Shown here in pieces: positions 9,270-29,849 of a stretch of 64,000 bases of DNA. Under the pieces are notes generated by a model that made no database searches, was not told the origin of the DNA, and saw only the letters and a list, made by a program, of their open reading frames with translations. Position 1 is the stretch's first letter. Each line of letters starts with the position of its first letter. The DNA is from Eonycteris spelaea (Eukaryota; Chordata; Mammalia; Chiroptera; Pteropodidae). Made by a program: the position numbers and the translations under genes. Location of the stretch: the NCBI GenBank assembly GCA_003508835.1, contig PUFA01000105.1, forward strand, positions 4,464,001 to 4,528,000. The letters run 5' to 3'.

Positions 9270-12200
9270 ATTCAGTGCATGTTAGCAATTATTGCCACTT
9301 GTGAAAATCATGTTTTGCTGAAACACTTTATTCCTATATATTAATATCCAGTGCTTTTGCATGCTTCCTTTTATTTTCCCTTCGCTATGTTTTATGCCCT
9401 AAATTTTCAAATTTTGTATTATCCTTGCCCTAGCACTTATAAATGTCCAATCTTGAAAAATTACTTAACCTTAGATTTACTATCTCATCACTAAAATGAG
9501 GTTAATAACAGTACTTGCTTCAATATTTACTTTAGTGTGTTCAGTAGTAAGATACAAAAATTTAATACATCTAGTTTGTAATTCGTGTTCAATAATTTTT
9601 AGCTTTAAAATTATTATCCTTGTTTTTAAAGTTATTGTATGCTCAAAATGAACCCTAGGTGTAAGGCTAAAAAGGTGATAATACCCTTAAGCTACTACCA
9701 TTCATATTTTATTTAGTTTTTACTTCACTGCCATGTAGCAAAATCTCTCCCAAAATAATCCACACTTCATCTCCAAATGGTTTTCTCTCTCTCACTAGTA
9801 CTCTTCAATTTGTTGCTTTCTCTTGGCACTCCTTCAGTGTATTCCATTACAATTATCTAAATTAAATCTTGTCTTGTATTGCTGTTTTCCCGTTTCTCAC
9901 TTTTCATCGCTGTGAAACTTTTCTCCACTTTCCACTGAGTTTGCAGGTTATTTTGAAAATATAGCTGTAGCTCTGATAAATGCACACTGTTCCTTCTGAT
10001 GATCAAACACAGTGATAGAACATGCTCTGAATTCAACTTGACCCGTTTAATTATAACATTCTCTTTCTATATTTTCAATGATTTATTTGTGTAATTTATA
10101 TGATCAGGAGTAGTAGTAGTACTGATAAAAACAAAACCTGAAAGAATGTGGACCTTAGAAACTATAAAGATTGCTTAACTGTTCTTTTCTTGCGTTTCTC
10201 TGAGCCCAACTGTCTGAAAAAAAAAATGGGTCCAAATATTGTTGCGAACATTCTGTGAATATTCTATTTTTTGCGATGAAGAAAAACCAAGAGAGCATAT
10301 TTACAATTATTTTCTTTAATCCTCCCCAACATTCATACCTTTAATTAATTTCATGGATTTCTATGAGGGCAGTTTGTGCACATTTGTCACTGGGATTATA
10401 TCTAAATGTGCGGGATATGTACATATATATCTGTATGTATGTTATACATATATATATGTATGTTATATATATACACATATATATATATATACATCTAGTT
10501 TGTAATTCATATATATATACATATATAACATATGTATATGTTTTCAGTTTGGGGTTTTTAAAAGACACATTTATATAAGTATTTCTTAGTAATGTATTAA
10601 AATCTATACAATGTGCCTTCAGGGGAAAAATTATGATTTTTTTAGTTGTCTCACTAGAATTTTAATATTGTACTCTTGGGGAGATTACTACATCCAAGTT
10701 TATGCTTTCATGATAATACATTAAATCCCTGCTTTTAAAACTACCAAATGAGAATTTTGATAAATAAAAAAATATGGACATATAAAAATATTTTCCATTT
10801 AACTGTGCTAATTACAGAGCTTTGTCTTTATGAGCTTAAGAGGAATTAGTTGAGGATTGCAGAGTTCCTGGGTTGCCATTTTAAAAAATGGTGAGTTATA
10901 TAATTATCTAAGAAATTTGAATTATCTAATATTAACTTGATAATTAAGTAGTTCTGGGGAAATATTGTATTCTGTGTGTTTAATTATATTACTGTTTCCA
11001 ACATTAATACTAAGAAATATGCATTTAGAGAATATGATGTGATACTCTTTAGAGAACATATTTAAAAATAAAATAAAACTTATTTTGGTTAATCACATTT
11101 CCATTAAGGGGATAAAACTAGTTTTAAAAAATAAATGCAATTACTTTATCGGTAGTGAGCAATTTTGTAATGATCATATTTTGAACTTTTTATTAAAGTG
11201 ATTAGAAGTATATCTATTGAGAATTATATCTACTTAGTGAATTAAAATACTTATGAAGTAGCCTGTATTAGGTAAGGACATTTCTTTGACCTTTAAATCT
11301 ATTTGTATGTTATTAATCTTGTAACAAATAGTGTGGTCAAACAGAAATTATAAAGCTTAACTCACATACTGAGGCCTGAGATCTCTGAATGGGGCAGAGG
11401 GACTTTACCTCTTATGGACACTGAGCTAAGTTTAGAAGTGTCTCCCTGGAACAAGATTTCTATGCATTCCTCTGTTAAACGGAATGGGACATATCTTGAC
11501 TGAAATGTTTCCCTGTCAAAGTGAATTGTCCTCCTTCGTGTCTTTTGCATATTGAGTGCCCTTGTTACATATATTTTTTTTCCTGATAAACTATTAAGTT
11601 GAAGACCTGAGCTCCTGACTTGGTCACTAGCTACCTCTTTAGTATATGACACCCCCATCAAGCAAACCTACAAGGGAGTCCCTTTGCACAGCGACATACC
11701 CATCTGACGGCAATGCTGTGCGATCGGTGTGCAGCTTGAAACATCGAAAATATGTCACTGGACCACGCAGCTCTGACTGTTGAGTCTCGGAGCAATTTTA
11801 ATTTTTTTCAAAGAAGGACGCAGATATGAAAGGGATATAGAGCATTTCTTATTTCTAATATTATATCACAAATTAATAATACAAAACTCAGAGTTCAATA
11901 TAAAAATAGTGACATTTGAAAATTGATCTATACTCCATTAACATTTATTTATTACAAAGAAATGAATATAGTGTCAGAGGCTAGAATTCATTATTATATG
12001 AAATGACCCACTTTTCATCTGCTTAAGGAAAAATAACTGTTTTATATTTTTAATGATGCTATAAATAGTTTAGGCTTGTATTTTTAAATATCGCTATAAA
12101 TCTTTTTGGATATGCCTCAGTAGCTTTAAAAAAAAACAGTTAATTCTTGTTGTCAGTGCTGTTTACAAAATTTCATTGAAAGAGCAGAAAAATCTCCACA

Positions 12201-14215
12201 AAATTGAAAACCTTACTACAAATACTGAATTGATGTAAAAGACTGAATTTTATACATGTAAAAAAAAGTCACAAAATGTAGATTCTGACATTTATTGTCC
12301 TGGCCCCCTTTTTTCAAATAATCAAATGTGCTTCAGCAAATCTAAGATCTATACACATAGAATTTAAAGCCATGCAAGTTCTCATTTATGTAAGTGTATA
12401 TTCAATATGTGTAATTTTAACCTAGTACATTAATTTTAGCAATCAATGTATAGAGCATCTAGTCTTACTTACTGAGTTAAGTGTATGATTGTTCACATCT
12501 TTTTGTATGTTTGTTTGGATGATAAAGATAAATGACCCTAAATTCCCAAATCTGAGCTCTTAAGCATTTAGATAACATTTAATTTGCTGGAGACTTTCCA
12601 ATAGTACTGTATTTACAGGGGATTTGTAAAGATGTATAGTTTTAAGGTAGTGATATGCTTAAAATTATGCCTAGAAGATCCTAAGAGAAGTACAGATTTA
12701 AAGTAATTAAAATTGCATTCATATGCAGAGAAGATGCTTTCCTTACTTTATAAAACCCTCATTGTATGGAACAATCAAGGACTTGTAAAATTTCTTAACT
12801 ATATGGCTTTGTGGGAGTGGGGGTGGTGGAGGCAGGGAGCAGGTGAAAATAAACCAGGATAATCTTCTTTTCTTCAATTCCATACCTTTCCAGAATTATA
12901 CATCATATATAAATATTACTCATCCTCTCATTTATGCTTTGTAAACGTCCTGTCTCTTAAGCATGAATGAGAAGGAATGAAGGCAAGCAAATACTGGTGA
13001 GTTTTCAGAAAAGGAAATCCGATTTCTGATTGTCAATGAAAAACTATACCAGATAAGTTAAAAAAGGCAAGACTTTATCCAATACTTTTACAGTAGGAAT
13101 CAAGACTTTTATAACAAGGGGGAGAGATTGAATTCAACTCTGCCAAAACGAAAGGCAGTGGAGTTATTAATTGGTGTCACGTGAGCAAGACAAACCCACT
13201 GAAGAACAACCACTTGGAGGTGAGGTCTGTCAACTTGATTAGGCCCTGTGTGTCTGCTGATTGGCGCTTCTTGGATTTAGGCTCCTACCTTCTCACAGAG
13301 ACTGGGCTAGGGACACTGTGTGTCTGCCTTAATGGTTCCATTATAAAAGGATGGTCCTTGAGAAGGACATTCCTGGGTGGTAAAAGTGGCAAGAGGCTGG
13401 GAGAAGATTTATATCTCAAAGGGGCAGAGAATGTTTGTACAATTGCAAATTTTCCAAAGTAAATACTCTAAGGAAAAGGAGATCAGAGGTTTATAACCCG
13501 AATAAATTTTGTTTAAAATTTAGTCAAACTAAGAGAAACAGTGAGGTCGCTTGGTTAGATGTAGGTCCATCTGCTTTCTGAGAGAGAATGTTGTAGCAGA
13601 GTTCTTAAGCCTTCCTTGGAATATTTTCCTTCTCCAAAGCACTTCTACTAAGCATTTTAGTGGTTAAAGACACATTTGAATTAAAATGTTCTCCATTAAA
13701 ATGTAAATACCGTAGTGGAAATCAAGCTTGCTCACAGATTAGTACTGTGAAAGATTTACATGGGATAATCAGATTGCTTTCCTTTGGGCTGAGAAACGTG
13801 CCCTGGGAATTAGTATTTTGATTGGATGTTAAGAAGTGAGAAGGATTGATAATTGTTCTATGAGATAAACTTGGAGAAGATAGACCCAGTAGGATGTTCC
13901 TACCAGGGACTAAGAAATTGTATTTGGACAGAACGAACTTAACTCGCTTTTATATTTTGCACTGGCCTGTAGAACTAACAACTGTCATAGTCGTTATAGA
14001 AACTCATCCTTCTATTACTTATGTACCTTTCAAAGAAGATTAAAAATATGGGTTTGTAGTTTACAAACTCATCCACATAAGAGTGGGAGCAATTTTCATA
14101 TATTCTGCATGTAATTATCTCATGCTTAGTGTTCCGAACATAGACAAGAGCAGAATCCAATAGATCACATTTAAAGAACTAAAGCATGTGAAAGGAATGT
14201 AAAATCAGCGAAGTA
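9270..14215. other. Intronic DNA with an AT-palindromic microsatellite and one LTR-like patch
   Basis: Mostly AT-rich unique sequence. About 10419-10545 is a (TA/CA)n tract. About 11350-11800 is a moderately GC-richer patch with no recognised motif. About 13030-13480 has a possible TATA (complement of 13106-13118) and an AATAAA-like motif on the - strand, so an old - strand LTR is possible, but I cannot assign it. Confidence 0.45.
10419..10545. repeat. Alternating TA/CA palindromic microsatellite
   Basis: Runs of ATATAT and GTATGT/ACATAC with long self-complementary stretches, interrupted at 10489-10508 by a non-repeat 20-mer. Readings across it on either strand give only YIYIC-type peptides, an artefact of the repeat. 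Confidence 0.85.
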
Positions 14216-14220
14216 GTTTC

Positions 14221-14648
14221 AGTGACTAGACAACTTTCTGTAAAGGGTCAGAGAGCAAATATTTCAGGCTTTGCAGACCATAAGTTTTCTGTATCAATGC
14301 CTCAGCTCTACCTATATATACAGTTATATGTGGCCTGATGGAGTAGTTCTGAGAAATGAGTCGTTAGATGATATCATCGTCGCGTGACCATCAAAGAGCA
14401 CACTAACCCAATCTTAGATGGTATAGCCTACTACACACCTAGGCCTTACAGTAGAATCATATAGACCACGGCATGTATTTGGTCTGTCGTTTAGTTGGTA
14501 TGTGACTGTGTAGCTGAAAGCAGCCTTAGGCAATAGCATAGAGAGTACAGGAATGAATACCTATGGTTGCGTTTCGATGTGATTTTATTTACAAAAACAG
14601 ACAACCCTGGGCCCGATTTGGTCCACGGGCGTAGTTTGCCACGCCCAG
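14221..14648 (-). mobile_element. MER20 (hAT-Charlie) split by a nested insertion
   Basis: Left part (to 14320) has the 'tgtaaagggtcagagagcaaatatttcaggctttgcagacca' type sequence and the right part (from 14509) has 'gaaagcagccttaggcaatag', 'ttatttacaaaaacagac' and 'gtagtttgccacgccc', all parts of the MER20 consensus as I know it. A foreign 188-bp element separates the halves. Non-autonomous cut-and-paste DNA transposon, placental-wide. Confidence 0.75.
14321..14508 (+). mobile_element. MER2-like (Tigger) element nested in MER20
   Basis: Begins CAGTTATATG and ends CATATGACTG-like (here TATGTGACTG), i.e. inverted ends, and is preceded by TA as expected for a TcMar-Tigger element. Internal text such as 'ttctgagaaatgagtcgttagatgat' and 'gatggtatagcctactacac' matches MER2 as I recall it. 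Shorter than full length, so probably internally deleted. Confidence 0.7.
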
Positions 14649-14649
14649 A

Positions 14650-17600
14650 ACTATAGGAACAGTTGCTGATGTCAAGAAGCCTCTCCTACACTCGACTCCT
14701 TTATAGCCTACCTGAGTTAATGCTCTACTTGCAAACGTGGTGATGTGCTGAGTGTAAAAACAGGAGGCCGAGGACTAAGAATTTGTCAATAAACTTGGAA
14801 GTGACAAGAAAAAGAAAGGCTCTCTTGACAGAAATGCCTTTAGAGTTGAAAAGGCCAATTCATTAGCTGATTAGAGCTTGACACGCTGGAGTATAGCTGA
14901 CTCTTTTTTTGTAATTTTCTGTTCATCAATCTTGAGAAGCTTTTGACCTGTGCATTAGAAAGGAGATTCCCAGGCTCACAGCTGACAGGACTGACTAAAT
15001 GTGACGCTTTCTCCATTGTAAATGAAGAAGTTGGCGTTCCAGCATAAACAAAGGTGTCCTGTGATTTTGATGAGTTCAGTAAATCCCCAGTAGCCTAATT
15101 AATTCTGGATGAGTTGTTAAATTTGTTTCTGGATTTGCATAGCTGAGGCCCAGTCTTCAGACACTGTGAAGAGCTGCCAAAATGAACAGCCCGTTGTTCA
15201 ATCCCTCATCTTTCACGTCTCTTTGCTGTACCGTATGAGAGAGACACTAACTCTGTAAAACTTCATAGCGAAGGTAAACGCTCTGGGATCCCAGATTCAG
15301 TTTTATCGGTAAGAGCAGTGTGTTACTGGCAAGTAGCAATCTCCTTTTTCAGGATTGTTTTAATTAGGCAAACGATAGTAAAGTCTTTTTCAGTCTGAAA
15401 TGTTTCAATTCTATTACACTGCACCGAGGGAACAGTTCATTCGTTTGGCTCTGTGTGACTGATGGTAATCTTAAAAATAGTGCAAATTTTTCAACTTATT
15501 AAAAACAGAGCAAATAAGGTGTCATTCGATTGACTCCTACATTAACATCCTGGGTTTCCTTGCAAGAAGTTGAAGGAATGAACACAGGTTAACATTTTTC
15601 CTTATAGCTGTAATAGCTTTTTAACACACCGCTGAACACGCTGTTAACATACAGGAAATGGGTATTGATTAGCTGATTGCTTTCCCCTGACTGACAAATG
15701 AGGATTCACAGCAAACTCTGTGTTAGATTCTTTCCTTCATGGGTCTATGTAATTTCTCTTCCCAATTTACTACATTGAATTCCATTTATAAGTGATGATA
15801 CTAGAACTTTTAAAAAATTATTAAAGATAGTAATTTAATTCAGTATTTCATGTATTCAGTAATTCGGGCATTTAGAGTATATATCATTTTTCCCCCATTA
15901 TATGTGGTATTTATATTAACAATTCATACAGGAAAAAGATTCTTGATTACCTCAACATTTCATTGATATTTTTCATGATTTTTTTGTAAGTAGAAGAGTA
16001 TTACTATGTTCCATAGGCTTTTTTTAGCAGCATATGTGAGTAAAGTACAACCTCGAGGACACTTAGTTTATGTGTAAGAGTAGAACCAAAGTAGAGCATA
16101 ACATCTATGAGTCACGAGCCTAGGTTTTCCCTCCCGTGCTTCAGTAATACCTACAAAAAATTAAACCAATGTGATTTTACATAAACAGTGCCTTTCTCAA
16201 AGTAGTCATAATGTTACATTCCTAAACATGGTGAAATGGTGTCTCTCTAACCCACAAATACTTCAGTAGCTCAGCACTATTAATGAAAACTACAGCATAA
16301 TCAGAAGTTACTAAAGGCTAGGCACAGTAATAAATATTTCAAAGCATCGCATCTTGTCTTCACAATAGTGTTTAAAGTTAGGCACCAATTTTATTTTAAA
16401 AATGAAAAAATTAGGAATCATAAAGGATAAATAACTTCTCAAAAGTTTTCCAAATAGTGTGCACTAGTCATCCAGTTATCAAACTATCAGATGAAACAGG
16501 CATCAAAGACATTTCTCAAATCTGGGTTTTGTTGATAATATACTTCAGGCTTTTTATCTTTTATGCTATTGAGACTTCATTGTCAGTAGCATGTTTCTTT
16601 AATTTTTTAGGTGATTGCTCTAAAAGATTTTCAAAAATAAGATGATTTTTCTCTTCTGACCAATTGTGGTCAAGGACCTGAACTGCCTTTGCATAAGCCA
16701 TCCTCAGTATGTTGTTGAAGGTTCCTGTCTGATGATAAGATGTCTGGTGATGCTTCAGTCATATCTCCTTCACGTAACAGCATCAGAAATGGGAAAAAAA
16801 AAAATCGTAATCCTAGGGTAGTTCTTAAGATTAAATGAATGAAATACTTAGAACAATGCCTAAAAAATAGTAAGTGCTGAGAAATTCTGACAACTATTCT
16901 CTTTTGCTTTAGTCTTACAAGGGACAACTCATTTGAAAAGAGATTTTAAACTTGGCATAATATACTTTGAAATATCAATGCCTTAGTATTCCAACCTGTA
17001 CACCTAGAATGTTAAAATCACCCAGTTGTAAGTATCTTTGAAATTTTCTAAATCACAAAGTTAAAATTAACTTGATTACTTACGGTGGCCACTCAGTTCT
17101 CTCTGTTGGATGCAATTTTCACAAGGTCTGATGTCAAATGGAAACTATTCTTTATAAAAAAGAATTATTTTTCAGTTAATAGTGTCATACATATCACTGA
17201 GTGAATAGACTCATTCTTCACATATTTCAGTTTAAAATTCAAATGTAGATAAATTATTTGAAAGAAAGAAATTAAATAAAATTGAACAGAAAGGTGAATG
17301 TTAATTGTATTAATTTCATAAGAGCACAGAAGGAATATCAAAGTCATGAATAAAAAAAAGAAAAGAAAGAAAATGAGACTTACTATTGTTAACATATTGA
17401 ATTAGTTGAAGTAGTCTCAAAATATAGCTCTGTCTACAATACTGTATTGTCATTATTACAGTTATAAAGAGAAAAAACAAAATTCTAATTTTTCACAAGA
17501 ACCTTTGCTTCATTGTTTTACAGAAAATCTTTTATTGAATTTTGTTGTCTTTTTAAATTAAATTTTTTGAGATAACAATGATTAACAAATTATATGGGTT

Positions 17601-18180
17601 TTAAGTGTGCAATTCTATAATACATCATCCATATATTGCATTGTGTGTAAGATGTGGTACGTATATAAATGAAAAGATGAAATATTGCTATTTGCAACAA
17701 CATAACGTTTTTTAAAAATATTTTTCCATAACTTCTAAATTTAACCAGTGACATAAGAAAAAATTAGCTTTTTGTTTTAGCTGCTAAATATTTTTTATTT
17801 ATATTTGTCATTGTAATTCCTCTCATTTCTTTTAGAACTTGTGACAGAAATAATTCCATTGTCACTTTTATTCTCAGAATTTTCCCTTCTACCAGCTTCT
17901 TTTCTTCAAGATAAACTCAGGATTCCTTTATTCTTTATCGGATTTTTCTCTCCTCATTTAGATTTCTCCTTTTTAAAAATTCTCTACCCAATATATTAAA
18001 GTATGCGTTGCTACATCACTATTTCTTGATAACACCTAAACACTCTGCTTTCTCTACATCATCTCTAGGCTTCTGCAAAGCATAAGGATAACTTGGTCCT
18101 TGGGAACATGAGCTGGCAGGACATTAGTCTAGAGAAGGCTTAATTTACCAATGAAGAAAAATTTATATATGAATTTACAC
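14650..18180. other. Intronic DNA with two diverged MIR fragments
   Basis: AT-rich, mainly unique. A - strand MIR-like segment at about 16310-16440 and a + strand MIR-like tail at about 16795-16885 are visible. No gene or RNA found. Confidence 0.5.
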
Positions 18181-19899
18181 TCTTGTTTTAGGTATATAAG
18201 GATGTATGTTGCTTCATATTCTTCTGGATACTTGCTATCAACAGATTTGGTACTTCATGCCAGTCTGAAAGATTTGGCTTAAATTTGCATCTTCTTGATG
18301 ATGCATATGGTTGAGCACTTTTTCCAATTTTTCTTAGCCATATGGATTAACTAATTCATGGGCAACTGTTCAAGTCTTCTGTTGATGGTTCTTTGAAGTT
18401 GTTTCTCTTTTCCTTATTGATTTTTAGGAGATCGTCATTAATTCTCCATATGAGGTCTTTATTGTTTTGTAAATGGCAAGTATATTTTCCCGCTTGGTGG
18501 CTTGCATTTAGGTTTCTTTAATAGTATGTTTTGTGGAGGAGACAATCTATATTGTAATGTAGTCAAACTTATAAATCATTTCCCTTATGGTGAATTGCTT
18601 TGTGCCTTGCTTAAGAAATCTGTCTATACCACAGGTTTATAATGATACTCTCTTATCTCATCAGGTGCTTTGGGAGTATCAAAGCTTAATGTTAACCTTT
18701 AACATCATATTTCAATAACTTCTTAGTTCATCTTTCCTTCTTGCATCTTTGAATTTTCATCTAGGATCATGTTCCTTCTGACTGAAGAATATTCTTTATA
18801 ATTTACCTTGACAAGTTTATTAGAGGTGAAGTTTCTGTTTCTTTTTAACGTCTTTAATTTTTATGTATGTATATAAAATTCTAAGATTGATTTTATTTTT
18901 TTTCCAGCACTTCCACCAGCTTCTTGTTTCTGTTTTTTGCTGATATCAGTTACCTAAGTGTCCCTAATGTGAAGGCTATCTGTATTTTTTTTTTATTTAC
19001 ATAGTTTTAAGATTTATCTTTGTCTTTAATTTTCTTCAATTTCACTGTTAAGTGTCTAGGTGTGGATTATTCTAGTTTTTCAATTGCTTTGCTTGAAATT
19101 TAATGAGTTTCTTTAAGCTATTGCTGGTTTCTTTCAATTTAAGGAAAATTCTTAGCTACTGTTTCTGCACATATAGCCTCTGCCCATTTTCTTTATTCTT
19201 AACTTCTGAGATTGCAAATAAACCTATTTTTGTGTTTTCAAATCTTTGCCTTTCTGCTTTTCATTCCATAAAGTTTCTTTTAATCTCTTTCCAGTTTACT
19301 AATCTCCTTTTCTGCTGTTTTATCTGCTCTTAAGTACGTCAATTGAATTCTTATTTTCAGTTATTACATGTTTTACTCATATAATATTTACCTAGCTCTT
19401 TTATGAACTTTAAGTGTTTATAGATTTAAGTTCTTTATCAAAATTTCTAAACTGGATTTCATTTTCATAAGCTAATGAATTTTATAATCCTGGTGGGAGT
19501 GTTACTGTTATAGTTCTGTTCATTCGCATCATATGTTTTCTTTCTTGGTGTTCCATGTTATCCTTGATTCTTTGCTTGATATTGTATTTAAAAATTGCTT
19601 ATAACAGTGATCAGCTTTTCATTAAGATGACTCAAATAAGATGATACTGTCCTAGTATGGAATGGAAAGCTTTCTGTTTTATCAGACACCCAGATAAAAG
19701 TGGACTGCAGTCCTAACGCAGAGATGGAGGAAATCTATTATTTTACCTATGCTCTACACCTGGAGGAACACATTAGGGCACTTAGACCTCTTAGTCATCT
19801 TGCCAAAACGGAAATTTGCGAAGCAACGTGTAAGTCCAGGTGCAATCTCATCTCTCTAAGTTACAGCCTCTTTCAGCACACAGGCTGAGCAATTCATGC

Positions 19900-19900
<1 letters not shown>
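18180..19900 (-). mobile_element. Old L1 (L1M-type) fragment
   Basis: The + strand reads as the complement of L1 3' sequence: 'gcatcttcttgatgatgcatatggttgagcactttttc', then a region resembling 'ctgaagaat...tttcagcactt..ccagcttct', and 'ctactgtttctgcacatatagcctctgcccattttcttt'. No intact reading frame remains. Ends are approximate. Confidence 0.65.
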
Positions 19901-28470
<8,570 letters not shown>

Positions 28471-28479
28471 CTTTTTTAT

Positions 28480-29125
28480 TTATCTTAAATCCACTCTGTC
28501 ATTTCATTTCCACTATGGCTGCCTTAGTTTAAGCTGTTATCATTTCTCGCCTTCAAACTCTATCCTTGCCTCCTGAGACAGACAGCCCTTCACTTTAAAC
28601 TGGACTTCTTATTACAGCCCGACAAATCTTCATAAATTCACATCTGGCCATTTCACTTTTTGCTTTAAAGCCCTTTAATGGCTTCTTATAGCTTTCAGGA
28701 AAAAAAAAAAAAGATTAAAATTACTTATCTTGTTCTAGAAAGTCTGTGTCTATGAAATCTTCCTACGATTCATATATATTTACTTTTTACTACTGCCTCT
28801 CCAAAACACTCGCTATTTTTGACTATGTTGTATTATTACTAGCATTCTTGAACTCTTTCTTATTTCTGCAGGAAAACCTCCCTTGGCCCCCTTCACCTAC
28901 CTACATCCTTTAAGAACAGACAAGCGCTTCTCATACCTAACTTAACGTTTCCTTAAAACTCTTTGTTCAGGAACTACAGTACTTGTGGCATCATAATAAA
29001 ACTATTAATGCTCTTGCCTTTCTTCTGTGGACTAGAAACTTTGAGCACGAGGACTTGACCTGTACGCCTTTGTTTTATGATGTTAGCACTGTACTGTAAT
29101 ATGGGAAAAACTCAATAATTTTAAA
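28480..29125 (+). mobile_element. L2 LINE 3' fragment
   Basis: Matches the order of the L2 3' end: 'aagccctttaatggcttcttatagctttcagg', a 'catgatctggcccc'-like decayed block, 'ctttaagaacagac', and a final 'ggactagaaactttgagcacgaggac' followed by 'actgtactg..atatgg'. No frame is preserved. Confidence 0.65.
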
Positions 29126-29178
29126 ATGCACAAATCAAAAAGGACAGTGATATTTCTTATAGTCGCAAGTACACATTA

Positions 29179-29844
29179 CGGTAGTCCCTCCTTAACTGCA
29201 GGGGATATGTTCCATGGCCCCCAGTGGGTCACTGAAATCATGGATAGTGTCAAACCCCGTATGCCCTATGTATTTTTCTATATGTACATACGTATGGTAA
29301 AGTTTAATTTGTCAATTAGGCACAGTTAAGAGTAACAGCAACAACCACTAATAAAATAGAGCAATTATAATAATATACTGTAATAAATGGTATGTAAATG
29401 TGCTTTCTCTTCCCAAAATATCATGTTCTGTACACACCTTTTCACTTAAAAGAAGAACTGTATGGCTTCTCTTTGGTATATCTGAATATATCTACATTGT
29501 CAGAATCACTACTTTAGTGATTTGAGGCCATTATGAAGTACAATAAGTGTTACTCGAACACTAGCACTGCAATACTGTGACAGTCAACCTAATAATCAAG
29601 ACAGCCACTAAATGTATTGGCAAGTAGCGTATACAGTAAGGACTTGCTGGACATAGGGATGATTCACATCCTGGGCAGTACGGAATGGGAAGGCAGGAGA
29701 TATCACCTTGCCACTCAAGGCATGCAGTTTCAAACTCATGAATTGTTTATTTCTTGAATTTTTTATTTAATATTTTTGGGTTAGTGTTGGCCATGGGTAA
29801 TTGAAACTGTAAAAATGGAACCACGGATAAAGGGCAGACGACTA
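29179..29844 (+). mobile_element. Tigger-type DNA transposon with both ends (666 bp)
   Basis: Starts CGGTAGTCCCTCC and ends GGGCAGACGACTA, diverged inverted repeats of the CAGTAGTCCCCC type, with TA on both sides (29177-29178 and 29845-29846), the target duplication of Tc1/mariner-Tigger elements. Internal text includes 'gcaggggatatgttccatggcccccagtgg' and, near the right end, 'catgaattgtttatttcttgaatttt'. It has no transposase frame, so it is a non-autonomous copy. Confidence 0.8.
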
Positions 29845-29849
29845 TATTG

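Noticed and set aside
11362..11661. 99-codon - strand open reading in a GC-richer patch
   Set aside because: Not recognised as any protein and no supporting context; kept only as an unclassified patch.
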